Origin: Denticeps clupeoides | Lineage: Eukaryota > Chordata > Actinopteri > Clupeiformes > Denticipitidae | Assembly: GCF_900700375.1 (NCBI RefSeq) | Contig: NC_041717.1 | Span: 16,319,090 to 16,383,089 of the forward strand | Length of the DNA: 64,000 nucleotides | Reading direction: 5' to 3' | Shown: piece by piece, positions 45,970-57,963 of the stretch | Numbering within the stretch: position 1 is the stretch's first letter | Layout: every line of letters starts with the position of its first letter | Position numbers and translations under genes: made by a program | Notes under the pieces: generated by a model | Told to the model about the DNA's origin: nothing | Database searches by the model: none | Seen by the model: only the letters and a program-made list of their open reading frames with translations

Positions 45970-47277
45970 ATGAGCGCTCCTCCCCGAGACCAATTCGGGC
46001 TCCACCGGGCTGAAAAGCCCTGGCGGCCGAAAAGGATGATGGCGACGCGCGGCCTTGTGAGCGGAACGCGGCGGCTGCTGCTCCACCTCCGCACGGCGCT
46101 GAACAAGATCACCGAGCGCAACTTCCACCGGCAGGTGGAGAAGGTGGTGGCGCTCAACATCACCACCAAGGAGCGGCTGCTGCTGGTGGTCGACGCCGTG
46201 CTGACCAAGGCCGTCACGGAGCCCAAGTTCTCCGGGGTCTACGCGCAGCTGTGCGCCGACCTGCAGCGGCTCCGCGTCCCCGGAGCCGACGCGACCTTCG
46301 CCGGCCTCCTGCTGAGCCGCGTCTGGAGGGAGTTCCGCGGGGAGCCGGGACGAGCAGGCGGAGCCCCGCAGCGCCAACTGGGGCTCGTCAGGTTCATCGC
46401 GGAGCTCTTCAAGGTGAACCTGGTGGCGGAGACCATCGTTCACAGCGGCATCCAGCGGCTTCTCCAGGACCCCACCGCGGCGAGCCTGGAGTGCCTGTGC
46501 GGCCTGCTGCCGCGCGTCTGCCACGCCCTGGAGAGGTCTCGCGTGGAGCGCTACCTCCAGGAGGTGGAGGAGTTCGTGGGGCCGAGGAGGAGGAGGAGGA
46601 CCTCGTTCCAGCTGCGCTTCAGGCTGCAGGACACGCTGGACGAGTGCAGCCTCCGGCTCCGCAGGCAGGAGAAGGCGGTGAGCAGGGAGCTTCCGGTGGA
46701 GGGAAGGCGGCTGTGGGCCATGGATGGAGAGCAGGAGTCTGTGAGCCGGGAGGTGAAGGCGGTGAGCAGGGAGCGTCCGGTGGAGGGTAGGCCTCTGTGG
46801 GCCATGGATGGAGAGCAGGAGTCTGTGAGCAGGGAGCGTCCGGTGGAGGGAAGGCGGCTGTGGGCCATGGATGGAGAGCAGGAGTCTGTGAGCCGGGAGG
46901 TGAAGGCGGTGAGCAGGGAGCGTCCGGTGGAGGGAAGGCGGATGTGGGCCATGGATGGAGAGCAGGAGTCTGTGAGCCGGGAGGTGAAGGCGGTGAGCAG
47001 GGAGCGTCCGGTGGAGGGAAGGCGGATGTGGGCCATGGATGGAGAGCAGGAGTCTGTGAGCAGGGAGGTGAAGGTGGTGAGCAGGGAGCGTCCGGTGGAG
47101 GGAAGGCGGATGTGGGCCATGGATGGAGAGCAGGAGTCTGTGAGCAGGGAGGTGAAGGTGGTGAGCAGGGAGCGTCCGGTGGAGGGTAGGCGGCTGTGCG
47201 CCATGGATGAAGTGGAGTTGGTGCGCAGGCCGGTGAAGGCGCGTCTGGGCCCGAGAACAGCGCCATGCTGCGTTTAA
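45970..47277 (+). CDS. MIF4G-only eIF4G-like protein, copy C (435 aa)
   Basis: MIF4G part as in copies A and B. Seven tail cores, several reading GRRMWAMD and the last GRRLCAMD. Ends EVELVRRPVKARLG, a form shared with copy D. About 165 bases downstream of the stop, including an AATAAA present in the other units, are missing (join near 47433), so its 3' end may differ. Confidence 0.82.
   Translation: MSAPPRDQFGLHRAEKPWRPKRMMATRGLVSGTRRLLLHLRTALNKITERNFHRQVEKVVALNITTKERLLLVVDAVLTKAVTEPKFSGVYAQLCADLQRLRVPGADATFAGLLLSRVWREFRGEPGRAGGAPQRQLGLVRFIAELFKVNLVAETIVHSGIQRLLQDPTAASLECLCGLLPRVCHALERSRVERYLQEVEEFVGPRRRRRTSFQLRFRLQDTLDECSLRLRRQEKAVSRELPVEGRRLWAMDGEQESVSREVKAVSRERPVEGRPLWAMDGEQESVSRERPVEGRRLWAMDGEQESVSREVKAVSRERPVEGRRMWAMDGEQESVSREVKAVSRERPVEGRRMWAMDGEQESVSREVKVVSRERPVEGRRMWAMDGEQESVSREVKVVSRERPVEGRRLCAMDEVELVRRPVKARLGPRTAPCCV
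46669..47220 (+). repeat. 84-bp in-frame coding minisatellite, MIF4G copy C
   Basis: Seven cores, including a 19-codon short unit. Three adjacent units share the RRM variant, suggesting local homogenisation. Confidence 0.9.
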
Positions 47278-47568
47278 ACGCTCCACTTTGTTTATTTCAA
47301 TTTATTACTTCCAATTGGCAGCGAGCAAAATTTACACGTGACGGTCGTATAGAAGATAAATACATTAGTCTATTTATTTCAATCATTTAAATATTTTAAG
47401 CTAATTGGCAACAACTAGATCAATTAACATGAGAGAAAACTCCCCCAAAGCCAAAAACATCCGGTTCAAAGCAAACCTCTGGACAGACGGCTGAACATCT
47501 TTACCACGTTCCACGTCTCCCCCTTTCTGCTTTCATCCGTGGCCCACCCACTACCTTTTTTCCACCAA

Positions 47569-47984
47569 ATGAAGGTGATCCAAAGCAACAGCATCGTGGT
47601 TACCGGGAGGGCGAAGTGGAAATTGGTGAGTATTGCCCTGGTCCTCCAACTCCAGTTAATTTGAGTGTAATGTTCCCTCATTTCTTTCTACAGGTGACTT
47701 GGGAGCAGCAGTCAGCTTCGGCGACATCCACAGAAGAAGCGAACTCTCCGGTGTTCCCCACTGGTGGGTCCTCCTGAGAGGAGGGAACTACTGAGTGCCT
47801 TGGTCTCTTTTCCAGACCTCATGTGTATATATGTTTGTGGTTTGTATAGGATGGCCCGGAGGTGATTGTCGCCGTGACCATAGGACCTTTCAACTGCCTT
47901 TGTCACATCCGGTCACTGGGCATCACCGCTATTGAAATGGCAGAAGAGCCGCCTCCCAATACCGATATGGACCAGGAAATGTAA
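47569..47984 (+). pseudogene. Kinase-like exon remnants, copy C
   Basis: Same organisation and TAA end as copy A; GTGATCC replaces GTGAACC after the ATG, as in copy D. Confidence 0.58.
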
Positions 47985-48095
47985 TCCAGGAGCAGTAACC
48001 ATCACTGGTGAGTCCATTTTATGGGTGACGGAAAAATTCATTCGGCAAGGGATAAACCTCGAACTCTTACACACATTCAGTAATCCTGTAGCCTC

Positions 48096-49150
48096 ATGGT
48101 GGCGCTGCTGGATAAGATGGAGGAGGAGAGGCAGATTGGGACTGAGAGACACTCATCAGAACATGGGGTTTCATTTGGTCCGCTGACTAAAACAGTCCAG
48201 ACCTGCTTTTATTCTTCTGAACAGGTCCGCTGTCCCGTCCTCTTGTTCTGCTATAATGCTGTGATAGTAGAATTGACAGAAGGAAAGAAGGTTCTATGGG
48301 TGTGGGGTGGATAATTTGAGCTAAAGCAAAATGTTCTCTCATATGGTCCAGTGTGTTGCATGTCTTGATCACAGAAAATGAGGAAAATAACAAGAGAAGA
48401 GAACATCCAAAACCTGTTCTTAGTAGGAATTAATACATTGTTCATAGTAAATCATTTTCTGCCATCCTTCCTAAGAAAACCAGGCAGGCAGTCATTCCCG
48501 AGGACCAGGAGAAGGAGGAGGAGAGGCAGATTGGGACTGAGAACCACTCACCAGAACAACATGGGGTGGCATTTGGCCTGCTGACTAAAACTAACAGGTA
48601 ATAAATACCCTGTCATGTCCTGCCCCAATCTCTTTCTGGTCAATTCTGATTTTATTTCTGGCTGTGTGTTGCAGGATGTGCCCAGAAACACGGACACCTC
48701 TTCTGTCTACAGTCCTGTAGCCAATGGCAGCAGGTCTTTCATTTTCTTTTGCATCAGTTTGCTGAGTGTATACTCTGTGTGCCCCACCACTGGCACAAGA
48801 AAAGGTGACATGAGAGGGGGGAATAGGAATATATGTCGAGATGTTGATGTGAATGTTTCTGTGTTTAGACATCCTGGATAAGCTTTGCTGTCAATGCTGA
48901 TTTGTGGAAACATGACCTACAATGGGTAATTATATTAAATTCAACAAATTATATTTCCAGATACGTTGATTAATCCAGATAGATTGCTTAAAGCACATAA
49001 TGAAAAAAGAAATATGTAAACATTTTATTTGACATGTTTTTTTTAAATGTTCAGATTTCCTGCAACAGTTGCAACAAGTGGTTCCATCAGGGATGCGTCA
49101 CCTCTCCAGCAGTGGACAAAGAATAGCTCTGTCCTGTTTGCATTGTCTAA
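48096..49150 (+). pseudogene. Exon-like series with broken PHD finger, copy C
   Basis: As in copy B; PHD piece from 49055, in-frame TAG at 49124-49126. Confidence 0.5.
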
Positions 49151-49810
49151 AGTGTTGTAAATTAATGTAAAGCGTTCTCGTTGTTTTTTTTATTTTGTTG
49201 TGTTGAATTTTTTTTTATACTTTATTTATATTTCTGCTGTATGTTCAATTGATCTTATTAAAATTGTACATAGTTCCATTTTGAATTTGAATTAAATTAT
49301 TTTAATTTAATTGCTGTTGCATAAACTTGTGAATTTATATTTAAGAAATTATATTTAACCCACATTACACTATTTATCAATATGAATATCTTTAAACACG
49401 TGAAATGTTAATTTTGGTTTGAGATTTTTTTGAATGCTCATAGATTCCCTATCTGACAAATATTTTGTCAAATAAAATTGTAAAATATTTATCAGGATTT
49501 GTGTGTATTTTGAAATTCTGCAATAAATTGTCCTTCCACTGTTACATACTGACTGGTTATTGTGTTTAAATGTGGCTCTGTTAAAGAGGAGGGGTCCAGT
49601 TCACCTTCATTTCCATGTCTAATAAAATCAGTTCTTCAGCAATAAAGATCTGTTTCTAAATATAAATGTGATCGTATTACTACTGTACGCAGTCACAGAC
49701 ATTCAACTGACAATTAGTGATGCGTTAACAAACATAAGTCATCAGTAGTACAAAAAGAAACAAATGGAAATGGTAAAGATACAATAATACAGTGTGTGTG
49801 TGGTGTAAAC

Positions 49811-50248
49811 TGAAGGCATCAAAACTCCACATGTTTTCATTCATAGTTATGTACTTAACAAAAAGTGGAGACCTGGCCTCCACAGTCACCGGACCTGAAC
49901 CCAGTCCAGATGGTTTGGGGTGAGCTGGACCGCAGAGTGAAGGCAAAGGGGCCAACAAGTGCTAAACACCTCTGGGAACTCCTTCAAGACTGTTGGAAAA
50001 GCATTTCAGGTGACGACCTCTTGAAGCTCATCGAGAGAATGCCAAGAGTGTGCAAAGCAGTAATCAGAGCAGAGAAACTAGAATATAAAACATGTTTTCA
50101 GTTATTTCATCTTTTTTGTTAAGTACATAACTCCACATGTGTTCATTCATAGTTTTGATGCCTTCAGTGAGAATCTACCAACGTAAATGGTCCTGAAAAT
50201 AAAGAAAACACATTGAATGAGAAGGTGTCCAAACTTTTGGCCTGTATT
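49811..50248 (+). mobile_element. Tc1/mariner remnant, spacer 3
   Basis: Like spacer 2: left end missing, longer transposase fragment kept (open at 49865-50122). Confidence 0.8.
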
Positions 50249-50685
50249 GAGAATATATATATTTCAACGTGTAGGAAATAGTTTGCAGTCTGCAAACCTC
50301 TTCTTTATTTAAGTATTTGTTTTCTGTGCATTAAATACGACACAGTTTTAATGCTCTGATTGTGCAGCCAGACCATTCATGACCGACCAACACAATTCCC
50401 GGGATTTGTGCGTTGCTGCACCATTACAACATTTGTTCATTTTGCATGAAATGCAAGTTCTGGTTTATTTTGTAGTCACACCAGTTGTCTAGTATTCAAT
50501 ATTGTGTGTTACAATAAAAAATGTCTTCCTGGATCAGGCTTTAATACAGCAAAGCCAGGAGCAATCACATAATATTAATTAGTTATTAATTGTGAAATCA
50601 TCTATTCTATTTTTTTTGTGAAGTGCTGCTTTTAGTATTTTTGTTGGAATAGCTGATGTCAAGCTGGAAGCTGCTGCGATGGACT

Positions 50686-51054
50686 TTACAGAGCAAGAGA
50701 AGATTTGGCTGGAAAACATTTCCTCTGAGGTTCTTCTTTTCTTCTGCTTTTGTCTGATGATTGAGATGATGAGAGTATCTGCTGGACCAGGAGGTCATGC
50801 TCCTCCTGCTGCCTTCTCGCCTCTTCTCTTAGATGCCTGAAGGCCCTATTGTCTATAAAAGGTCTATTGTACCAGTATTTCTGCACTGAATGTGAAGACT
50901 TGCTGGTGTCTACAGACAAAATAAAGATCTTTTTAAAGACCACTTTGCCTGAGTGACTGAGGAGAAGGCTGCAGATTTCAACTGTGCCTGTACCGAGTGG
51001 GCCGCCGGCCCAGAAACGGAACGTAGGCCACGTATCAGGTAACTGAGGGCCCAC
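50686..51054 (-). CDS. Unrecognised minus-strand terminal exon, spacer 3
   Basis: Copy of 39175-39543 with a few substitutions (VQQIL for IQQIL, TSKSS for TGKSS); acceptor and stop are preserved. Confidence 0.4.
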   Translation of the reverse strand: MGPQLPDTWPTFRFWAGGPLGTGTVEICSLLLSHSGKVVFKKIFILSVDTSKSSHSVQKYWYNRPFIDNRAFRHLREEARRQQEEHDLLVQQILSSSQSSDKSRRKEEPQRKCFPAKSSLAL

Positions 51055-51295
51055 CCAGCACCAATTAAAACAGGGTTGATGCCGCGAAATTAACTGCTCT
51101 AATCATTTATGTCCAATCGGGGAACACTGGTCTTCTCAGGCAAAAATCCCTAACGGGAGCAGTCAGAGGAAAGAGGAAGAGTAGTGCTGCACAGAAAATT
51201 AAAATACAGCGAAACAATTAATTCACTTTCATAATTTACTTTCGTATTTGCATAGTTTCGTATGTTCTATGTATATATATGTATAAATATATGTG

Positions 51296-51759
51296 TGTCA
51301 TGATCCGGACCGGCAGGGGTTACTCCGGATCCGGAGTCCGGACCGGAGTTTCGTGTTAGTCTTGTGTAATGTTCCCTGATTGTGTTCACCTGGTATATAT
51401 TTATATAATTGTATAAAACTATCCTGTTCGTGTCTGTTCGCCGTCGGGTCATTGTGCGTGTTAATGTTCCCTTGTCTCGTGAAGTTTGTATTAAACCCCT
51501 GTCCTGTGATCGTGCGAATGCGTCCTCCTTCACCGCCATGTCCAGCCCACCCGTGACAGAATGACCCGACCACGTGGACGCAGCCGATCTACGCCCCGCT
51601 GAGCTCCAGGGAACCGTGGATGGTCGGGAGGACGTCTGCTCCATAGTTCCATGTTCAAGATTCCATGTATGGACGTCCCCCGACGCCTCCGTCTCGTCCG
51701 GATTCCAGCGACGCACCTCCGGTAATCGCCAGTTCCCCGCCATGATCCATGTCATGTTT
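51296..51759 (+). mobile_element. LTR element remnant, spacer 3
   Basis: Copy of 39785-40248: LTR 51296-51558 and a stub of internal sequence. Duplicated together with the spacer. Truncated fossil. Confidence 0.75.
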
Positions 51760-52056
51760 TTAACACTAGAAGTCCCAGAGATTAGTCATTTGGCTTTTCT
51801 ACCTGTAAAACCCACAGGATAGTCAATTGACTAGAAGACTTTTAACTAATATCCTTAATCACCTGTGAACTGATGCTTTTGTCATGTAAACAAGGCGGGG
51901 CCATGCTGTTTGTCTGGCAGATTGAGGAATTTCCCGCCCAATCTTGTTGACTGTGCCGAGGATGGTGGTTTTCTGGCTAAGCAGTTTTTGTGCAAGTGAC
52001 AGCGATGTGAAGATATTGTCCGTGGTAACATTTCTGCCCTTGTCTAGGAATGGTTC

Positions 52057-52366
52057 TGTCACGACTACGGACTTACGGGGGAAGGAAGCGCAGAGGTCTG
52101 ACATGCTGGGAACGGGGTTTTATTAACAAATAAACAATAAATACAAATAAACAGCGGCGCGGTGGCCGAAAACAATTTAACTACAATAAAAAAAACACGA
52201 ACTAACCCGTAAGCGTGTGGCGATTGCGAGAACTCAAAACACATACACTGTTACCAACTGAAGTTCCCGAAAATGCCGGAGACCTAGAAGGGGCGGAACC
52301 ATCCGGCATTTATGGGGCATCAGGATTGGAGTCAGGTGTGGAGCCCAGCTGCAGGCAATCCTGACA
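52057..52366 (-). mobile_element. LTR of a gypsy-type element, spacer 3
   Basis: 310 bases from TGTCACGACTACGG to CAATCCTGACA on plus, followed by a pyrimidine tract (GAGCCCCCCCTCC). That tract is a polypurine tract on minus, so this is the 3' LTR of a minus-strand element whose remaining internal part is the adjoining repeat. Absent from spacer 2, hence younger than the spacer duplication. Broken fossil; most of the element is gone. Confidence 0.75.
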
Positions 52367-52489
52367 GAGCCCCCCCTCCAAGGGCTACGTCCTCGGAGCC
52401 CCAGCAGTACCATCAGTGGAGGCGGCGGGGCGGACGGCGGCAACCACAGGGCTCCTGCCCTGTTGTATCCTCCCCTTGGAGGACCCGGT

Positions 52490-53090
52490 CCCTCGGGCTG
52501 GCTCCCCGGCGTGGTCAGGCGTGGCGGCCCCGGTCCCTCGGCCTGGCTCCCCGGCGTGGTCAGGCGTGGCGGCCCCGGTCCCTCGGCCTGGCTCCCCGGC
52601 GTGGTCAGGCGTGGCGGCCCCGGTCTCTCGGGCTGGCTCCCCGGCGTGGCGGCCCCGGACCCTCAGCCTGGCTCCCCGGCGTGGTCCCGCATGGCGGCCC
52701 CGGACCCTCGGCCTGGCTCCCCGGCGTGGTCAGGCGTGGCGGCCCCGGTCTCTCGGGCTGGCTCCCCGGCGTGGCGGCCCCGGTCCCTCGAGCTGGCTCC
52801 CCGGCGTGGCGGCCCCGGTCCCTCGGGCTGGCTCCCCGGCGTGGTGGCCCCGGTCCCTCGGGCTGGCTCTCCGGCGTGGTCCCGCATGGCGGCCCCGGAC
52901 CCTCGGCCTGGCTCCCCGGCATGGTCCCGCATGGCGGCCCCGGACCCTCGGCCTGGCTCCCCGGCGTGGTCCCGCATGGCGGCCCCGGACCCTCGGCCTG
53001 GCTCCCCGGCGTGGTCCCGCATGGCGGCCCCGGACCCTCGGCCTGGCTCCCCGGCGTGGTCCCGCATGGCGGCCCCGGACCCTCGGACCA
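52490..53090. repeat. 45-bp GC-rich minisatellite
   Basis: A regular 45-base period over 52904-53083 (CGGCCTGGCTCCCCGGCGTG at 52904, 52949, 52994 and 53039), with shorter variants to the left. The length is a multiple of three, so long open frames appear in several frames on both strands. It adjoins the 3' LTR and is probably the repetitive end of that element's internal region. Confidence 0.85.
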
Positions 53091-53734
53091 TGGACCATGA
53101 CTTCACTCAGGTTATGACAGAAAAATGTCTTGCACTTCAGATGGCAGTGAATGTCTGCTAAGGTGCACAAGCAAAAAAGTGGAAAATATAAAAAAGGCAG
53201 AGTAGATATTTCCACTTACTTTGGTATTTTCCACTTACTTGTTTGAAACGAAATAATGAAATGAAAATAATATGAAATAAATGAACCTGAACACTGATCA
53301 GACGGCTCTGAGTCTGAATCCGGCTGAAGTTCTATGTCTTCTCCATCCGAGTCACAAGAGTTTACTTCACTCAGGAGAATTTGCAAGGCCTGCTGAGTGG
53401 CGAGTCTTCTCTGGATGTTCTTTCTTTGGAGGTTCGTACACCGCAGAATTCTTGATGCCACTGAAGTAGTAGGCTATGTGCAGTGATATTTTATCCAGTT
53501 CTCTGCTATTAAAACCTTTTAGCAAAATTTTAGCAAGCGATTTTAATGGTTTTTCTGACTTCTGTTGGCTATCCATCACATGTATATGATTCTAGTTGGC
53601 CGTGAGGGAACTCTGAGTAAGGGGCCATCGGCTCCATTGTCCTCCTGCTTTTGTTGTGCCAAAACACTAGTTACCTGTGAACCCTGGCAAGACAGGCCAA
53701 AGCTACAGTATGTGTGTGACATTGAAAAATTCAC

Positions 53735-56700
53735 AGACACAGAGGGTGGTACAATGACACTGGATAGTGTGTGTGTGTTTCGGGGGAGGGGCGTGGTGGA
53801 TTGTTCCATAAAGCCTTCAGACGCCTACTGCCGTAACGTACCATCTGCTGGTGCGGGGCTCATGGGGACCCGGGGAGCGCTTTGTCACGAATCTGACCTG
53901 TTTGTGCTCCTCACCGGGCCGACGCCCCTCGGTTGTAACGCTCTGCTGTGTTAACAGGAGCAAGACCTCTTCTTCTTCCACGACCTGAGCCCCGGCAGCT
54001 GCTTCTTCCTGCCGAAGGGAGCGTACATCTACAACTCCCTCATCGAGTTCATCAGAGTAAGTCACGTGACCGCTGTCCCATCATGCCCCACTGTACTACA
54101 TCAGCTGCACTAAGCACCAATAACGGGCTGCCGCAAGTTGACACTTGAGCACTACTTTGCTGGACAGAGTGAATACAGGATGCGAGGCTTCCAGGAAGTG
54201 GTCACGCCCAACATCTACAACAGCAAACTGTGGCAGACGTCTGGCCACTGGCAGCACTACAGCGAGAACATGTTCTCCTTTGAAGTGGAGAAGGAGACCT
54301 TCGCCCTCAAGCCCATGAACTGCCCGGGTCATTGGTAAGATGCAATCCATGCTGCTGTGGTCAGCTGACTCTGGGTCAGGGAATTTTTGGAATATGAGGG
54401 AATTTCAGTAAAGGCATTTCCAGACGCGGAATTTGATCACTTGAGTGGCAAGTCAGGGAATTATCAGAGAATTCTGTTAATAGCATGTAGTGCAGCAGCC
54501 AAAACCCGATGTGTATTTACGCACCTCGGATCCCAGTGAGGGTTTTGCTCAAAACTACAAATGTGCAATGTTCTAGAATGCAAAATCTTTGCAAAGTGAT
54601 TGTGATACACAGCGCATGGTGACACAACAAAATGTGTCCTCTGCTTTTAACCATCACCCTTGGTGAGCAGTGGGAAGCCATGACAGGCACCCGGGGAGCG
54701 GTGTGTGGGGACGGTGCTTTGCTCAGTGGCACCTTGGCGGATCGGGATTCGAACCGGCGGGTCCGCTTCCTTAACCAGACAAGTGTAAATTTTAAGATAT
54801 TTGGCTTGAAAATGAAGGATTATAAGGACTGACTCGGTAGAGGATCTGATGGGTGGAGTTGAGTTTCTGGTTTATTCCATTCAACACGCCAAGCTGCCGA
54901 TTTTCAACAACAATGACTTAAACGCCATTTGAGTTCTATAACATGTACATTTACAGCATTTATCAGACGCCCTTATCCAGAGCGACTTACAATCAGTAGT
55001 TACAGGGACAGTCCCCCCCTGGAGCAACTTAGGGTTAAGTGTCTTGCTCAGGGACACAATGGTAGTAAGTGGGATTTGAACCTGGGTCTTCTGGTTCATA
55101 GGCGAGTGTTTTACCCACTAGGCTACTACCACCCTTTAACCATTTCAAAGGCCCTTTCAGCACCCAGAATTTATATTGGACGTTTCTTTATACGGGAGTT
55201 GATGGAAATTCTGCTTTTTGGTCTTGGAAAAGTCAGGGAATTTTAAGTCTGACTTACAGTGGGAACGCTGGAGTTAATTAGCCTCCGTTCTCTCCCCCAG
55301 TCTCATGTTTGACCACCGGCCGCGCTCCTGGAGGGAGTTGCCATTGCGGATGGCTGACTTTGGAGTCCTCCATCGTAACGAGCTGTCGGGCGCGCTCACC
55401 GGCCTGACCCGAGTACGCCGCTTCCAGCAGGACGACGCCCACATTTTCTGCACCATGGACCAGGTGACTTGACCAACGAGGGGAGACGAACCTGTTGATG
55501 CCTGGTGATGCCAGGGGGTCGTTGACTTTTATTTTTGCTTCTGCTCATACGTCCACAAGATAGAGGAAGAGATCAAAGGATGCCTGGACTTCCTGCGCAC
55601 CGTCTACGACGTGTTCGGCTTCACCTTCAAACTGAACCTGTCCACCAGGCCAGAGAAGTTTCTGGGTGAGGTGGAGGTCTGGAACCAGGCGGAAAAGGTA
55701 CAGCCGATCCCATGCCACGGCAGGAAAGTGTGTAGAAAAGGTCACTCCCACACATGAGATACAGACGTATCGAAAAAAAAAAGACTGTCATTGTGAAACA
55801 CTGCAGCACAGCACACAGTGACACAATGAAATGTGTCCTCTGCTTTTAACCATCACCCTTGGTGAGCAGTGGGCAGTCAGTTTGAGATTCGAACCGGCCA
55901 CCTTCCCTATATGGTCATTTTTGACATAAAGTATATTTTAATCACTACTCTCTTATTTCGTTTTCCCTAACTAAATGGCATATCACTGATGTTGTACAAG
56001 TTATTGTATGTGATCTGTAATGTTTTAAGTATGTGCATAGTTTTAATGAAATTGTTTAGTGTGTAAAGTGTATCCAGTGGTGCTTTATTTGTTTCCAGCA
56101 ACTGGAGAACAGCCTGAATGAGTTTGGAGAGAAGTGGGTGCTGAATCCAGGAGATGGGGCCTTTTATGGGCCGAAGGTAGAAATTTTCTAATGGCTCCCT
56201 CACGCAAATAAGCCTGGTGCTTTGTGAATGTAGCAGGTTGTGGCCCCACCTCCAAAATTGTCAGGGTGGGGCTATGGCTTACTTTGTCCTACATTCTCAT
56301 CACTATTACCAATGATGAAATTTGATTTAGAGTAAGGCGTGTGTATGGTGATGCTGTAACTCCTCCCCTGTCAGGCCTCTGTGGCTGTCTCCTCGTCAGG
56401 TGATGGTCGTGCCTGTTGGACCAACGTGCGAAGAATATGCTCAAAGGGTAAAAAAAAAGAAAAGATCTTACCAGAATCTTGCATACTTTGCGCACACCTG
56501 ACCACGTGCACTGGCTCCGCCCATCAGGTACGGCAGGAGTTTCACAGCGCTGGACTGATGACTGACGTGGACCTGGATCCTGGCTGCACCCTCAACAAGA
56601 AGATCAGGAATGCCCAGCTGGCGCAGTACAACTTCATCCTGGGTGAGTGACCTTTGAACTTTGAACCTCGGTGCGTTCCGCAGCACTGTGACGTTACCTT

Positions 56701-57240
56701 GCTCCTGCTCAGTGGTCGGGGAGAAGGAGAAGGCCAGCGACACGGTGAACGTGCGCACGCGCGACAACAAAGTGCACGGCGAGCGCACCGTCAGCGACTG
56801 CATCGAGCGGCTGAAGCAGCTGAAGGCCGGCCGCGCCCGAAACGCCGAGGAGGACTTCTGAGTCGGGATGGATTTCCTATGAGCAGCGACCTGGATTTTA
56901 TCCCCAACTCTGTTCTCTCTGGCATCTTGTTTTGTGTGGAACGACAATTTTTAAAAATTTGTTTATACGTTAACAGAAAAAAGATGTTGTGCGTTCTGTA
57001 TGGATCTTTGTCACATCTCTTGCGGGTTTTTACTTCTGCGCTCATCGCCTGGTCCACTTCACCTAGGGCTTCATTTCCATGTCTAATAAAATCAGTTCTT
57101 CAGCAATAAAGATCTGTTTCTAAATATAAATGTGATCGTATTACTACTGTACGCAGTCACAGACATTCAACTGACCTTTATGAACGATTAGTGACGCGTT
57201 AACAAACAGAAGTCATCAGTAAGTAGTCATCACGCAAGTA
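53735..57240 (+). pseudogene. Partial tars1 copy D (exons 10-14 and 17-19)
   Basis: Starts in intron 9 (CACAGAGGGTGGTAC). Exons matching 10-14 at 53958-54056, 54168-54334, 55301-55463, 55560-55697 and 56099-56176, then 17-19 at 56375-56447, 56528-56642 and 56713-56861. Exons 15 and 16 are deleted (join near 56231). They total 206 bases, so joining 14 to 17 loses the frame, and zinc ligand H591 and part of motif 3 are gone. A pseudogene. It shares with tars1 the family A SINE in intron 11 (54943-55135). Confidence 0.9.
54943..55135 (-). mobile_element. SINE family A in tars1 copy D
   Basis: Matches 12836-13022, but without the 70-base flanking duplication seen in tars1. Absent at the same site in copies B and C. 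Confidence 0.8.
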
Positions 57241-57287
57241 ACTGCGCACCAGCGATGCTCGGGGTTCAAGCTGATTTTTATTACACA

Positions 57288-57802
57288 CAGTACAGGCCAA
57301 AGGTTTGGACACAACTTCTCATTCAATGTGTTTTCTTTATTTTCATGACCATTTACGTTGGTTGATTCTCACTGAAGGCATCAAAACTATGAATGAACAC
57401 ATGTGGAGTTACGTACTTAACAAAAAGTGGAGACCTGACCTCCACAGTCACCGGACCTGAACCCAGTCGAGATGGTTTGGGGTGAGCTGGACCGCAGAGT
57501 GAAGACAAAGGGGCCAACAAGTGCTAAACACCTCTGGGAACTCCTTCAAGACTGTTGGAAAAGCATTTCAGGTGACAAAGAGTGTGCAAAGCAGTAATCA
57601 GAGCAAACGGTGGCTATTTTGAAGAAACTAGAATATAAAACATGTTTTAAGTAATTTCACATTTTTGTGTTAAGTACATAACTCCACATGTGTTCATTCA
57701 TAGTTTTAATGCCTTCAGTGAGAATCAACCAACGTAAATGGTGCTGAAAATAAAGAAAACACATTGAATGAGAAGGCGTGTCCAAACTTTTGGCCTGTAC
57801 TT
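57288..57802 (+). mobile_element. Tc1/mariner remnant, unit 4
   Basis: As 33141-33655; right end CCTGTACTTT as in unit 2. Confidence 0.85.
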
Positions 57803-57963
57803 TATATATTTGTCCAAACCTCAGCGCCTGATTTTATTAAACTAGTCATGACAAAAATGTGTCAGCAGGGGGCGCAGAGGCACAAATTCTAATTTAACAG
57901 TTGGGGAAAAAATTGATTTATAAACAAAACAAAAATTCCCGCCAACACGTTCAGACATGACAG

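Larger units (their letters stand above)
51760..53600 (-). mobile_element. piggyBac remnant, spacer 3, split and rearranged
   Basis: TTAA and CACTAGAAG end at 51760. The minus strand at 51859-52056 holds the transposase segment with VTTDNIFTSLSLA. At 53216-53461 the minus strand encodes an acidic N-terminal piece typical of the family (LATQQALQILLSEVNS, then CDSDGEDIEL). Between them lie an LTR and a GC-rich minisatellite (52057-53090). The order of flanking blocks differs from spacer 2. Confidence 0.75.

Noticed and set aside
52312-53161. Several 100-260 codon frames in the 45-bp minisatellite
   Set aside because: All arise from the repeat period and GC content; no family resemblance.
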